Assembly: GCF_032854445.1 (NCBI RefSeq)
Contig: NC_088300.1
Coordinates: forward strand, 13,177,191-13,241,190
Origin: Liolophura sinensis
Taxonomy: Eukaryota > Mollusca > Polyplacophora > Chitonida > Chitonidae
Reading direction: 5' to 3'
DNA: 64,000 bases
Part shown: in pieces, positions 13,501-23,625 of the stretch
Position numbering within the stretch: the stretch's first letter is position 1
How the letters are laid out: the number at the start of each line of letters is the position of its first letter
Notes under the pieces: model-generated
Told to the model about the DNA's origin: nothing
The model's input: the letters and a program-made list of their open reading frames with translations, nothing else
Databases searched by the model: none
Position numbers and translations under genes: made by a program

Positions 13501-16500
13501 TTCCGATTGGTTATAACCCAGTAGTATATCCTGTGATAACGATTGTAGAACGCATCTTCCGTCTGTGGACACAAAGGTAAAACAATAAATATATATATAC
13601 GTTGTGCGGGTGTTTGTTTTCCCATTTGTTGATTGGTGACAGGGTACGCCTTTCCTACCGTTCCAAATGTTCTTGTCATATAGATGTACTCTGACGGTTA
13701 TGGCTACAATTTATTTAATTTGTTTACTTCTTTGGCGTTTTCTGCCATACGAAAGAAAGTTTCACAAATTCGACGATATGACTACAAGACAATAAAATAG
13801 AATGTATATAGGTATGCTTGGGCTTTATGTCGTGATCAATTACATAACATGACCACGAGAAGTCGTTAGGTGTACGTACAGATACTGTATCTTCTTGCGG
13901 CTGGTCGAGTCTAGGTCACGAATTTAGTGCTGCCGGCATTAAAAACACCAGACATTATGCCTAACCCTCACATTATACCAACCAGAGCTGTTTCCTTGCT
14001 CTAACCTTTCAGTTCTGGTTGCCAAGCGAGGCAGCAACATGTGCCATGTTTAAAGTCTTTCATATGACCCGACTTTCAAGGCGAGCGCTTTAACCACTAA
14101 GCCAAGCGGAAACAGGAAGACACACAGCGACATGAATCAAGTGACGGTTAAGTTATGCTCTTCACGTATGGATATATTCCGAATACGTCAGCAGTAAACA
14201 TATGGGCTATATGATCTTAAGAGCATGGTCGGTAAATTATGAAATGAGAATTTTAATGTTTGTAATTTTACATGTGATTTGATTAATTTGTCCGTGAATG
14301 TTTTCATGTATCATATCTCTGAAGCAGGTTAAAACATATCATGGTTTAAAAAAAGATGGTGGATGCATAATGTTATGTTTACTCAAACAAAACAAGCCTT
14401 GAACATTGTAGCAAAATTATTTTGGGTACGTTTGAAAGGGTAAGAAAAAGTACATGTAACGTCACATGAACGCTTAATGAATGGAATGAGAGTTTTGAGA
14501 TCAGCAACCCATTTGGCGTAGACTAATTCATAACTAAATATTTAGTGAAAGCTTGTGAAAGCCCATCAATGAAGAAAAAAATTAATGCATTCAACATTTT
14601 TCTCATGCAACAAAGCAAATAGAAGAAACACAGAACAGGACTGTGAACATTGTTATGATGTTGACAGTGATAAAAGCAGACTAATACCACAGTCTGATGG
14701 GTAATCTCACGGGATATTCAAATTTTAGGCCTTAGTAAATAGACTATATTTTTATACCACCATCAACCATTGCAAAGCAATGAATCATCCTAAACATTTT
14801 CCCGAATCTGCTTCCAGGATTACACCTTTGTCCTCCAACACGTAGAAATATTCAGCCGCCGTCTTCGAAAAGCGCAAACCGGTTTTTCAAAAATTGTATC
14901 CCCCTCAGGGGTTTTGGTCGTTCTTCTTTCAAGACTAGGATGACTTTAGGGTACTTTTACCTCAGAGCTGATTGGAGCACTTTCACGTTATCTAATATAG
15001 CGATGAAGCTGGCTTGCTTTTGGCTGCCACGTACATACAAAGAAGCAATCCATGAAGGCCATGTGAAATCTGCTGCATTGAAAGAATGCATCCTAATTTT
15101 TGTGTTTAAAAAAGTACTTCGCACCATCTGTTTACTTATCCCTTAAGATCCCTCAGGTAGTGAAGCTTATGTTGTCAATCTGGTGCCAAAGACATTGCTC
15201 TTGAACGCATATGTTTACTCAACTTTAGAAAATATGAAACCTGGCTATCGAAACACAATGGAATATTGAATTCCTTTTTCGTCTCGTGAGCTAACCAGGC
15301 CTATAATCTTTTCTTTACAAGAGTCAAGATGCGCTTGAAACGGTGTAGCGCGTGGAGCACTGTTCCATAGAACCCGTTTCAAATCTAAAACTTCACAAGA
15401 AGAATTGATCGTACGCTGACAAGAAATGGGACATCCTCATACATAAAAAAGAACTAATCGATACGCGGAATTGTGGTAAATTTATCTGGTACGTCTGAAG
15501 AGTCGCTTGATGCTAACTGTCTGTAAGTCAGCTTACCCGATGTTGTTCGTTAAATGTTTAAATCTATACACTGGCAAATACATAACGCACACGTAGCATC
15601 TAACGAGCATTCGAAAGCAGTGTCTTAAATTACAGTGTTAAAGGCCGGAGATTTATTCCTGATTCTTGAAATCATATCTGATACGTCTGAACTCCACAAA
15701 GGCTTCAAGCTGAGAATTTTCATTACACACCAACTGTACCATTAAAGTATTTGCTCACGACGCTGTTTTCTTCACAGCAAACGCCGCAAAAAAAAAAAAA
15801 CCGCAAAGGTGAACACAGCATCTATAGGAAGCGAGTATAATTGTCAGACATAAAGTACGGACCAGGAACTTCAGCGAGACAGGTATCTAATTAGGTTAAT
15901 GCTGTCAGATTTTATTTAATGAGGGATTGCAGGAAGTAAGCGGTAAAATGTTAAAGTCGGGTAGGGTGACACGGCGTCATTCGTCGCCCACGAAACACAC
16001 AGGTGTTCGTGCTTATATGGAGGTCATGTGGTGTTCAGATCAGCCAAAGGGCAAACATTCGATTCTATTAGTGAGGGGACTTCTTGAGAACGTGGTCTTT
16101 TTTAAGCGTAACTGTAATGTGGCTGCAGCGTCATGGGTTTATTGCTGTCCTTGGGGCTGAGCAAAATCCAAAGCTGCGGTCACTCAGTCTCTCGAAACAA
16201 TATCTGAATCGAATTGAAAAGTCAAATGGATCTTGTCCAAGTTTAGAACTACTAGTAGATGAGGTTCTGCTCATTTAACGTTGTCGGGTGGTGATGTTAA
16301 AGTGCATGTGCTAAATGATTCGAATGCTTGCAAGGCACAGTGGTCCATATACAGAAACATACATAATTTGAATTAGCTTTTGCTTGTCTTAAATGGATAA
16401 AAAGGCAGTTTTCTTTCCTTTAAACGCTTATAGAAAAGACTTATTTTACATTCGAATTATTTAAAGAGGATATATACCGGAGATTGTCTGTATTTACCAA

Positions 16501-19500
16501 ATATATACCTCGAATTATTGCCTCTCAGTACATATATCGGACTCGTACCTGCAGGACTACATGTATTTTGTGTTAAAATTATTCCACACTTTGACAAAGT
16601 TATGATGCGAATTTATAAATGTTACGAACTTCATTACGTGCCAATTTTGAACGCGCAAACGATGATGACATTTTGTGAATGTAATTATTTGGGCTATTCT
16701 ATATCAATAGCAAAACTCCGGTTGGATATGCGCTAATCACTTTTTTACCTCTTTAATACACACATGAAAAGTTTGGCAGGAAATCTGTCACAATTTTAAT
16801 GTTCACATATATGGTTCCGGTGTGCTCCGGCCATTTAGCTGTTCCTTCAGTTGCTGATTTAGCTCGTTTGTTCTTGTTTTTAATCGCCAGATCGGCTCAA
16901 TTTCCCAATTTTGGAAAAGTTCCAAAATGTACGGTACATATGATACGTCTCTAATTTCATGTATCCCTTGATATATATGAAGAAACATTTCCATTACGTT
17001 AATGTAAACGGACAGATCAAAGTTTTCAGTGTCTATTAGCATTCTTGTATGTAAATCTCCAATATATAACGCAGAATACATCCTCTTCAAAAGATTCTAG
17101 ACCATATTCTTAGGGCTGATCGATCACCGTTTGGCCAGAAACAATAAGCTTACATTAACATAGTGGTTTTTGCGGTGGTTGATCAACATCGCTTGGACAA
17201 TCATCCCATTGACAAACATTGTAAATCTGTCTATTGTACGTCCATTAATACCATTATTTTCCGAAGGAACTATATTGGTTTATCTTTGTTGAAGAAAGAA
17301 GACCCACTCCTGTGGAAACTTGAGAGGAACTTTATGGATTTCTCGTTTAACAAATTCAAGAGTAGGCCTAATTTTTCTCAGCTCTTTAAATTAACTCCTT
17401 TATTTTCTGTGATTAAATTCTGTGATATAATAATGAAGTGATACATTAAGAACTTATATCACATCTGAAACTGAGGTAAAATGTTTATTGTTGACGTTTG
17501 TAATTACGTATGGTATGGTGAATTTGAAAGTCATATCATGTGATACTGATTCGTTATTAATGTCCTCATTATCACCGTTTAACGCCTTGATGCAGGATCC
17601 TTCCCTTTGAAGACGCCAGTCAGGATTATGGACGTAGGAAACTTGCCATGTATCTGAGAAACTTCCTGTTTTAACCCATCATCCAGGAAGACTGAGAAGT
17701 CGAGCATTAGAAGAACTACGATAAAAACCATTAGTCAGTTTGGCCAGTTGGATCCGGTAATGTGTTCTGTCGACCTTCACAGTTGCCCATTACGAGCTGT
17801 GCCACGAAAAATACAGCTGCCATTCAAATCGTTGTTTCCCAATAGTTTTGCTTTGGTTAACTGAGTCAGCAAATTTAATTAACTATTTACTTTTCTGATT
17901 CGTATTTTACGCCGTACTCAAAAATGGCGGCAATCGGCAGGTTGCTGGAAGACCGTCCCATTTACGACCGGAGAGGAAGCCAGCCTGAGCTCGACTTGGA
18001 CTCTGCATGTTAACATAATTATTAATTGATTCTTTTAATTAATAAATAAACGCTTCGACCCGATGTTCATAATCAACTTGCCAACAAATCATCAATTTTT
18101 CAAATCGTTGACTTCACGCATCGTTTAAGATTGTCATGACTTCTTTTGTCGGCTTCAAATTGCTGCATTTGGATCTCCCGTCCTATGACCATCTGCCTGA
18201 GGCAGGGCTTTTTCCCTCGACCGCGAGTTTTCTGGTGTTTTGTTGCTGGTACAGTTGATTATAGACTGGTCAGATGTAACCGTAGTTTATCAATAACCAC
18301 TCAATCTAGCTGACCCCAGATTATAATTATTGATCGGAGTCTACGCGGTCATTTACTGGTACCCAAAGAACTGTGGCATAACGACCAAGAGTATAGCTGA
18401 TTGTGGGTATATAAAATACAGCATGTAGACCTCTTCGTGAAGCCTGGGAACACGGCAGTCATAATGATGTCACATTCAACGGTTATATTAGGGTGACCAC
18501 CGAGTGCCGAGATATTTATTGGGCGCAAGTATTATAATAATATAATTCTGACCACCGTTGTGTAAGTGAAATATGCATGAATACGGCCTAAAACACCAAT
18601 CAAATAAATAAATAAATAAATATATACTATTGTAATTATTCTGTATCTCGGAATGTGGCGGGAGGTTTCAGTACTGATGTCAAGACATACAAGTAAAATG
18701 CAAATAGAGAAGTTTACGCCATATCGAGGTGATAAAACTGAAGGATTCACATTCACAAGGGAAGTTTAACATTTGGTCCATATTAGCCAACAAGACTACT
18801 TTTGTCCTCAGCTATGTCTAAAACATTCATCTAATACATTTAAACATAACAGCGTCTTGCACACGGAGAGCCGACGTGCGGTGGTTTTAATCGTGGAAAT
18901 AGGCTTAAATGAAGCTTGTACCATGGTTAAGAGTATAAGCAAAAATTGTACTCGTGTTTATGATCATAGGGAAGAAGCGTCTCCGAAGATTATCACGTAT
19001 CTTTTGTTTTCTGTGATATGGTTTGCCTTTATAATGGCCAGCTTGAAGGTAGGAAGCTGCCTCAAAATTCTTTTATGCTGGAACAATTAATGTTGATTTT
19101 TGCATGCAACAGATGGTCAACATTAACACTGGCTTGTATGCAGTAGCATTGGGCTGTTGACAGAATAGAATTCCTGTGTAACCAATAGGTATTTTGTGAT
19201 ATCATGAGAAACATACAGCGTATGCACAACCAGATCATCTCCACGTTCGACTTCGCTGGGTGAATTTTTGACATTGGGTGAATGTTTTCGGTAGTTTATA
19301 AAATACACACATCACCCAGCTGGCCATAAATATAGTTAACACCATATTTGATCTGTGTTTGGTAAAGATCCCAACTCGCTGAAATAAAATCAACAATAAA
19401 ACTTTGGATAGCGAATCATAAGTTGGCCTGGGTCATTCAGGGTTAACCCTTTCGTTTGATTAGCTTTTCGAATAATCTAAATTTTTCATATCGTTGACTT

Positions 19501-20139
19501 CATGCGCAACATTTGGATATACCATTACTGATAAAACACAAAATATGGTGATGAAGTCAGGATCCAGACATGCCGGTAGTTTCTGAAAGCATTAGAATCG
19601 CAGCGACAACTATAAAGACTATGTGTCTATTAAATACGGCTTGTAGAGATTATTATAGAGAACATTCCAAACATATTATTATTCACCCTCTCATTATGTA
19701 TTGTGTTTGATCGTTAGATAATAACAATGTATTGATTTGAAGCAATATGTCACTACTGCTTCGGCCATACCTATCAGCAAACTTTTGATAATGTCGTTTG
19801 ATTGGATACAAATTACGTATAATCACACACATCAAAGAAGTCAAAAAGAGCAAATATAAACAGTTGTTCTATAGATTTTGCTATGCTGAAAGGATAAATT
19901 ATTCTCTGTAAAGATTTCAAACTTACCCATTCTTCATACTTGAGATGGTGTTCTCCCATGATACACTGGTCGTCTTTAACCTTCTCCCGTACGTGCCGGG
20001 GAAATTCTAACCCAATAATCAGTGCAACTGCTAAGACGACACCCCCAGCGAGGATGACCCCGATCCCCAAAATCTTGTTTGAAACAGGCTTGAGTTTGGG
20101 GGGAATGTCTTTCTGCATCCATGTCGTCCTGTCGATCAT
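4402..20139 (-). CDS. CD36 / scavenger receptor class B-like membrane glycoprotein, 8 coding exons, 681 aa
   Basis: Coding exons in transcript order are 20139-19927, 13562-13470, 12872-12714, 12136-11296, 11020-10802, 10136-9973, 8914-8714 and 4557-4402. All have AG/GT borders and phases agree at each junction. CD36-family proteins are two-pass glycoproteins that bind lipids, lipoproteins or microbial ligands at the plasma membrane or in lysosomes. Supporting sequence, in order: a short cytoplasmic N-terminus and membrane helix (about residues 22-45); HLKYEEW, matching the family segment after the helix; YYWVITNRNGFLFNGEVPK, like the family 'F.V.NP.E...G..P' strand; the hallmark GPYVY (107-111); LTVIN (156-160); LALGYQD (382-388), like the family LLWGY.D; IDVEDVTGRVW (564-574), like 'DI.PVTG'; PVYWLEELAEI; and a C-terminal helix with a short tail. 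Family members are usually about 470-530 aa, and the excess lies in exon 4. Family assignment is confident; subfamily and ligand are unknown. Confidence 0.88.
6755..6797 (-). repeat. Dispersed repeat family 4, short reverse piece
   Basis: AGTCCAACATTCAAATTCGA, then ATCGCACGATCCTGCATTTT is the reverse complement of the family 4 start, with gaps. Confidence 0.4.
6826..7092 (-). repeat. tRNA-SINE-like family 2 copy
   Basis: GGGGTTTAACGTCGTACTTA, AATTTTTCAGTCTTATGACG, CCGATGGCAAGTAAGCGGGT and CTGACCCTGG are in the order expected for the reverse orientation. Confidence 0.78.
8485..8627 (-). repeat. tRNA-SINE family 1, core and 3' end
   Basis: TTATTTATTTATTTGATTGG, GTTTTACGCCGTACTCAAGA and CATCCGCAGGTTGCTGACA are all present. 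It lies in the last intron of the CD36-like gene, about 90 bases from exon 7. Confidence 0.88.
8714..8914 (-). CDS. CD36-like gene, coding exon 7
   Basis: It holds 67 codons, residues 564-630, phase 0 at both ends, with acceptor ACCCTTGTAG and donor AAG|GTACGG. It encodes the last family ectodomain block: DVTGRVW, a beta strand KVIRLQYNVGLEENRL, then LPIPVYWLEELAEI, equivalent to 'P.LWL.E...I' in vertebrate members. Confidence 0.85.
9185..9260 (-). repeat. tRNA-SINE family 1, heavily eroded piece
   Basis: TTTTATGCTGTACTCATGGA, then TATTTCATAATTACGACAA keeps the order of the family 3' end only. Confidence 0.4.
9466..9515 (+). repeat. tRNA-SINE family 1, short fragment
   Basis: GCCTGGCCGCCACCATATTA, then ATGAAATATTCATG resembles the core/3' junction of the family. 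Confidence 0.45.
9755..9885 (+). repeat. Dispersed repeat family 3, decayed copy
   Basis: TCACAGGTAACCGGTGAAAT, ACGACCTCTC, TTTTATTCTCATGGATCATG and TAATAGTAACAA follow the family order. It lies just beyond exon 6 of the CD36-like gene. Confidence 0.6.
9973..10136 (-). CDS. CD36-like gene, coding exon 6
   Basis: The exon is 164 nt, phase 1 to phase 0, with acceptor TTTTCCTGCAG and donor CTG|GTGAGT. It encodes NVTRYTSHLSWFSTPYFSGFED, the family strand 'NVS.C....P.F.S.PHF'. The cysteines normally present here in CD36/SCARB proteins are absent. It ends DHSSL, which joins smoothly to IDVEDVTG of the next exon, matching 'E.H..FLDI.PVTG' in the family. Confidence 0.82.
10398..10575 (-). repeat. 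tRNA-SINE family 1 copy with an internal deletion and a 13-base G run
   Basis: TTATTTGATTGGTATGTTAT, then AGAATATTTGG and directly a G-rich stretch (pure G 10462-10474), then the core GGTAGAGCCCGCGGGAAACC and CATCTGGAGTGGAAGCCAGC. It lies in the intron between exons 5 and 6 of the CD36-like gene. Confidence 0.8.
10802..11020 (-). CDS. CD36-like gene, coding exon 5
   Basis: The exon is 219 nt, phase 1 to phase 1, with acceptor TGTATTTCAG and donor GTAAGA. Only one frame is open, and it joins exon 4 through a split Gly codon. SDAITGFDDFTPV sits where the family has 'C..INGTDG..F.P', and HVTRYQM matches the family 'Y.RY/F' strand. The similarity is distant, so the call rests mainly on splice phase and order. 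Confidence 0.72.
11296..12136 (-). CDS. CD36-like gene, coding exon 4 carrying an extra ectodomain insertion
   Basis: This 841-nt exon (residues 156-435 plus one base) has acceptor ATGATTGCAG and donor GTAAGC. It opens with LTVIN, equivalent to the family TVLN, and reaches LALGYQD at exon residues 227-233. Vertebrate CD36 covers the matching interval in roughly 45-80 residues, so about 180 residues are additional. The insertion has six N-glycosylation sequons across the exon (exon residues 5, 61, 81, 94, 136, 160) and five cysteines (C132, C140, C149, C170, C176); a sixth, C267, lies after LALGYQD. This fits an extracellular, disulfide-bonded, glycosylated fold. I do not recognise the inserted segment. 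Confidence 0.85.
12212..12329 (+). repeat. tRNA-SINE family 1, 3' fragment with (AAAT)n tail
   Basis: CAGGCTCTGCCCGGTTCCCT, TAATGCTGGCCGCTGTCGTA, a short duplication of GTGTCGTATAAG, and a tail of seven AAAT units. It lies in the intron between exons 3 and 4 of the CD36-like gene. Confidence 0.9.
12714..12872 (-). CDS. CD36-like gene, coding exon 3 with the GPYVY signature
   Basis: It holds 53 codons, residues 103-155, phase 0 at both ends, with acceptor CCATGCCAG and donor GTAAGT. It begins VVQRGPYVYK, the most conserved motif of the CD36 family. It ends with two closely spaced cysteines (RECGRHC), which are not typical at this place in vertebrate members. Confidence 0.9.
13470..13562 (-). 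CDS. CD36-like gene, coding exon 2
   Basis: It holds 31 codons, residues 72-102, phase 0 at both ends, with acceptor TTTGTGTCCACAG and donor GTATTA. It encodes the family strand that precedes the GPY motif. Intron 1 in front of it is about 6.4 kb. Confidence 0.85.
13990..14112 (-). repeat. tRNA-SINE-like family 2, head half
   Basis: GTTGCCAAGCGAGGCAGCAA, AAAGTCTTTCATATGACCCG and GGCGAGCGCTTTAACCACTA resemble the head end of family 2 or a close relative, in reverse. Confidence 0.55.
16803..17090 (-). CDS. Unidentified 95-codon open frame inside CD36-like intron 1
   Basis: The frame encodes a protein with regular acidic and hydrophobic spacing (e.g. VYINVMEMFLHIYQGIHEI, YILELFQNWEIEPIW), looking more protein-like than most random frames here. 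No known family, splice site or ribosome context supports it. It lies on the same strand as the surrounding gene. It could be a remnant of a mobile element or chance. Confidence 0.2.
   Translation of the reverse strand: MKRMYSALYIGDLHTRMLIDTENFDLSVYINVMEMFLHIYQGIHEIRDVSYVPYILELFQNWEIEPIWRLKTRTNELNQQLKEQLNGRSTPEPYM
17880..18010 (-). repeat. tRNA-SINE family 1, internally deleted copy
   Basis: TTTTACGCCGTACTCAAAAA is followed directly by GGCAGGTTGCTGGAAGACCG and GGAGAGGAAGCCAGCCTGAG. Most of the core is missing. It lies in CD36-like intron 1. Confidence 0.8.
18548..18622 (+). repeat. tRNA-SINE family 1, 3' end
   Basis: TGACCACCGTTGTGTAAGTG, then AAACACCAATCAAATAAATA and further AAAT units. 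Confidence 0.82.
19927..20139 (-). CDS. CD36-like gene, coding exon 1 (N-terminal membrane anchor)
   Basis: It encodes residues 1-71: a 20-residue cytoplasmic start, a hydrophobic helix (about 22-45) and the first ectodomain residues ending YEEW. The donor GTAAGT follows TGG in phase 0. The ATG at 20139-20137 is the first Met ahead of the anchor, and family members also place their anchor within the first 30-40 residues. A 5' untranslated exon further upstream cannot be excluded. Confidence 0.85.
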
Positions 20140-21231
20140 TTTGATCCGTTGGTTAGTTCTTGGCTCGATCCAGCATTTTCACCTTTATCCAGTTCTGTCT
20201 TGGGAGCTAAATGTCTTAAGAATTACCATCTTTGCAAATGCCCAAATTACGATCAAAATACCATACACACCTTCAAAGTTTGAGCTTGAAAGTCGGCGAG
20301 GTTTGCAAACTTGTACTAACAACCACATGAGTTGTTTGTCATAGCCATCCTTGTCCCTTGACAGCGGAACGGTCACCAGACATCGAAGCTGTCATCGCGT
20401 CGAAACTGGCGGTAAGAGTGGTAAATCAGGTTACATAAGAACATTGCCAGCCTGCTAAAACTAAGCCATTTGCACGAGATAATTGAACCAAGGTTTCCAC
20501 CACAACACATTATCTGTAGTAAGAGGTACGTAGTGATGCTGATGAAGTGTTGATAATGGTTGAGATCAGAGCGGGTGGACATTCAATACATCTCATTTGC
20601 TTCATGCCTGGACTGTCAGTATTGAATCACCAGGACTACCATTTGTCACAGAAAGCTGTCTGATCTACTTAAAGCAGTGTCTCTTTTGGTACACTCACAG
20701 TTAAACGACAAGACCCACTAGTAGAGCCTAATAACATAAGTTGAGAGCCCATCAGATCTGCATATGAAATATCCCTTAGATGCGATGACACTGACACGAA
20801 CTCGTATCCCGTATTCTGTCAAGGCTATACCTGCCGTTCATGTTCTACGGTCAACTGCATGGAATACCTCGGGCGCTTAACAACGCCCGTCACGCGGTTT
20901 ATAGCGAGATAATGCTACAGTCTCCAGACCCAAGCTCAATCACCTGCATGCCATTGTTAACTTATGAAATTCTGTTGTTCAGCAAATACTTAGAACGCAG
21001 TGAGTTGTAGCAGTGGAAGGAGACCTGCGAGTCTTATCGATCAATCTGCACTTCATTAGCGGACATACATTTGTAGCTCTGATAAACACTTCGACAGACA
21101 GACTTTAATCTCATCTGTACAATCACCAATCGCTCCAATTAGCTACTAGTTAATGCAAGCGAACTAAATGTGATCAACGTTTTATCTCCAAACACAGTCG
21201 GAGATTTCACATTGTTCGATGAAAATGTCAA

Positions 21232-21397
21232 TCATTGCACCTTTCCATCTGCATCACAAGGAATACAGTTGTTACACAGTATATGACAAAATGTGACATT
21301 TTTTATCTGACACTTAACCTGTTTTTGAACACGTTCACCGGAGCAAAGGATTGTATCAGAGAGCCCTTCAAGTGTTTCTTTGGTACTGGACATGTCT
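21232..21397 (-). CDS. Possible terminal exon of an unidentified gene
   Basis: A good acceptor (TTCTCATTTACAG) is followed by an open frame of about 54 codons ending in TGA. It is rich in cysteine (seven, e.g. FCHILCNNCIPC) and has one N-V-T sequon, which would suit a small secreted or extracellular segment. I do not recognise it and no upstream exon is identified, so it may be chance. It lies about 1.1 kb upstream of the CD36-like start on the same strand. Confidence 0.25.
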
Positions 21398-21721
21398 GTA
21401 AATGAGAATAGCAAAGTGATGGATGAGCCCATGATTCCACACTCTAGTTAATTTACTACTCTCCCAGAACCCATAAGGGCGAGTGGAACATTTGGCTTTT
21501 TCCAAGGTAGGAGGTTACAAATCTAGCTATTCATTAGTGACCGGTTATGTAGAACAAATCCCTTTTGCCCGACTTGTTTTCTTACTTAAGGATAACTTAG
21601 TGATATTATACAGAGGACAATTTAATATTTCATTACTGTATAGTATTATTTTGAAATTCTGACATAGTTATGTTATGTTTGCTGTGTACGTTGTACGGTT
21701 TATAAGATATAAAATACGATT

Positions 21722-21795
21722 AAACCAGGGCAACGACGACAGTGCGATAACTGACAAATGGTCATATATAACCCGTGCATTACAACCTCTTGTTT
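21722..21795 (+). repeat. Dispersed repeat family 3, short decayed copy
   Basis: AACCAGGGCAACGACGACAG, then TGCGATAACTGACAAATGGT matches the central block of the 42790-43090 copy. Confidence 0.5.
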
Positions 21796-23593
21796 AATTA
21801 AACATCACTCAGCCAGAAGTTCTCAGACAGGTGCTGATACAAGCCTTTGCAATTACACATATGCAATTAAAAGAAATACTTATTTATTTGTCGTTCTAAT
21901 TGTTCTTAATTGAGTATGATAAGTTTGCTTAAGTTAAGAGACAATAGATTGAAATGGTGTAACACGCTATTCATTTTTAAATGTTTTACATTATACTGAT
22001 GGCAACAATTCATGCTTTTCGACAGTTGGCAATTGTGTTTAATTTAGACATAATGGCGCATAATGTGCGTTTTATTTGTTACGCACAACAGCTTGGTTTC
22101 GTTTGGTAAATTTACAGGTTTACACACCAGGCCGGCTCGCGTGCTTTGAACACCGTTATACTGCGCCATAACAAGAAGCCTGATAACAATGTGTACATTC
22201 TCTTTCCTGTCGACTGAAGCGAATAAACACCTTGACTGTAAAATCAATTAGTTTTATTGGTTTGCCAGCTTTCGTCCGGACGAAGTTTCTGACTTCCAGT
22301 CTCTAATACATTCTCACGCCCCGAACATAAAACTTTACTTGTATAGAACAAAAAAGGCCAGTCTCATTTCCAAAACCTACTATCGTCTAAACAATGAACA
22401 CATTTCACACATTGAAGCAAAAGAATTTTTCCGGGAACCGAATGAAAACAGCAATGTGATATGTCTTGGATATGATGGGAGTACTTTTCCCCAAATGAAC
22501 TTCAACAAGTATGTAGCTAAATGATAAATATTTTGCGTTTATGTATTAATCCATGCATTCATTGGGATCGTGTTCTCGCCACTATCAGTGCCGAGAAAGG
22601 GCAACAGATCTAAAACCCAGAATTTGTTTACTTAATCTTAAGTAAATATCTAGTGTGAAGTAACCGGATTAGAACGTTCTCGCTGGCGAAGTCGCCGGTA
22701 AGCCAGGGCTTTCATGCTTATGTTTTTTATCTGGTATTTTTTATCTGGTATCTGGTATTGTTTTACAGAAACTAAGACCACTTGAAGTGTGGATTGTGTG
22801 TTTCCATTAGTCGTAGACTCGTGCTAACAGAACACAATCGCAGACAGTCCGAAGGACAAATCAATACTGTACTAACAAGTACATCAGAAACGTCAAAAGT
22901 TCATAGCATTAACACGTGGGAGTTCAGGCAAATCGACAAAAATCGATATGCTTCTCAGATCATTCTGTAATTACAAGTCTCTCCCAAGATGAAGAGTAGT
23001 TATTATTGTTGTTTGTAAAAGCTTTAATTAATAAATGTCTGGAGTTACTCCACCGTTGGTTAACATGACAGTGCATAGTTTTCCTGTACTTACCATGTGC
23101 CATGTAGCTGGGTCTTAAGAACAATACAGCCATACCATTATACCGTACGATATAACAGTCATCCGTTATGTCGTACGGCGATACAACCAAGAAACATTTT
23201 TTGTACTAATTTTTAAAAATACTTTTTTTAAAAAAGATCATAACTTTATTACTGAATGATTGTCTCGACTCATAATTCAGGTCATTTATGAATTATTGAA
23301 AGTGTTGATCTACAGTCCTACTAATATTTTTATTATCCTGGAAAGAAGGGATGATATGAAAAGAATTTTTTATGGTTTGCGGTGAAGTGGTTTAGGTAAA
23401 ATGATTTCCATCACAACACAACATTATAACATGCTGCTACATACTATTTGATCGAATTATTGGGTAAATTATCTTCACCTGTCTACCCTGGCTGATTGTG
23501 CTGCCTCCTGTTTTCTTAATTTGCTGCTTTTGCTGCGATATTTTAAACACTTTTTTATTTTCACCTTTATATCAGGTTGTCTTCGCGGCGACC

Positions 23594-23625
23594 TCCCCCC
23601 CCCCCCCCCCCCACACACACACACA
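23594..23625. repeat. Poly-C run followed by (CA)n
   Basis: About 19 C residues lead directly into ACACACACACACA. This is a simple-sequence tract prone to length error in assemblies. Confidence 0.95.

Larger units (their letters stand above)
13563..19926 (-). other. First intron of the CD36-like gene (about 6.4 kb)
   Basis: Holds SINE fragments, a head-type repeat (13990-14112), an A run at 15787-15800 and the unexplained frame at 16803-17090. No missing family block has to be placed here, since exons 1 and 2 join without a gap relative to the CD36 family. Confidence 0.7.
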
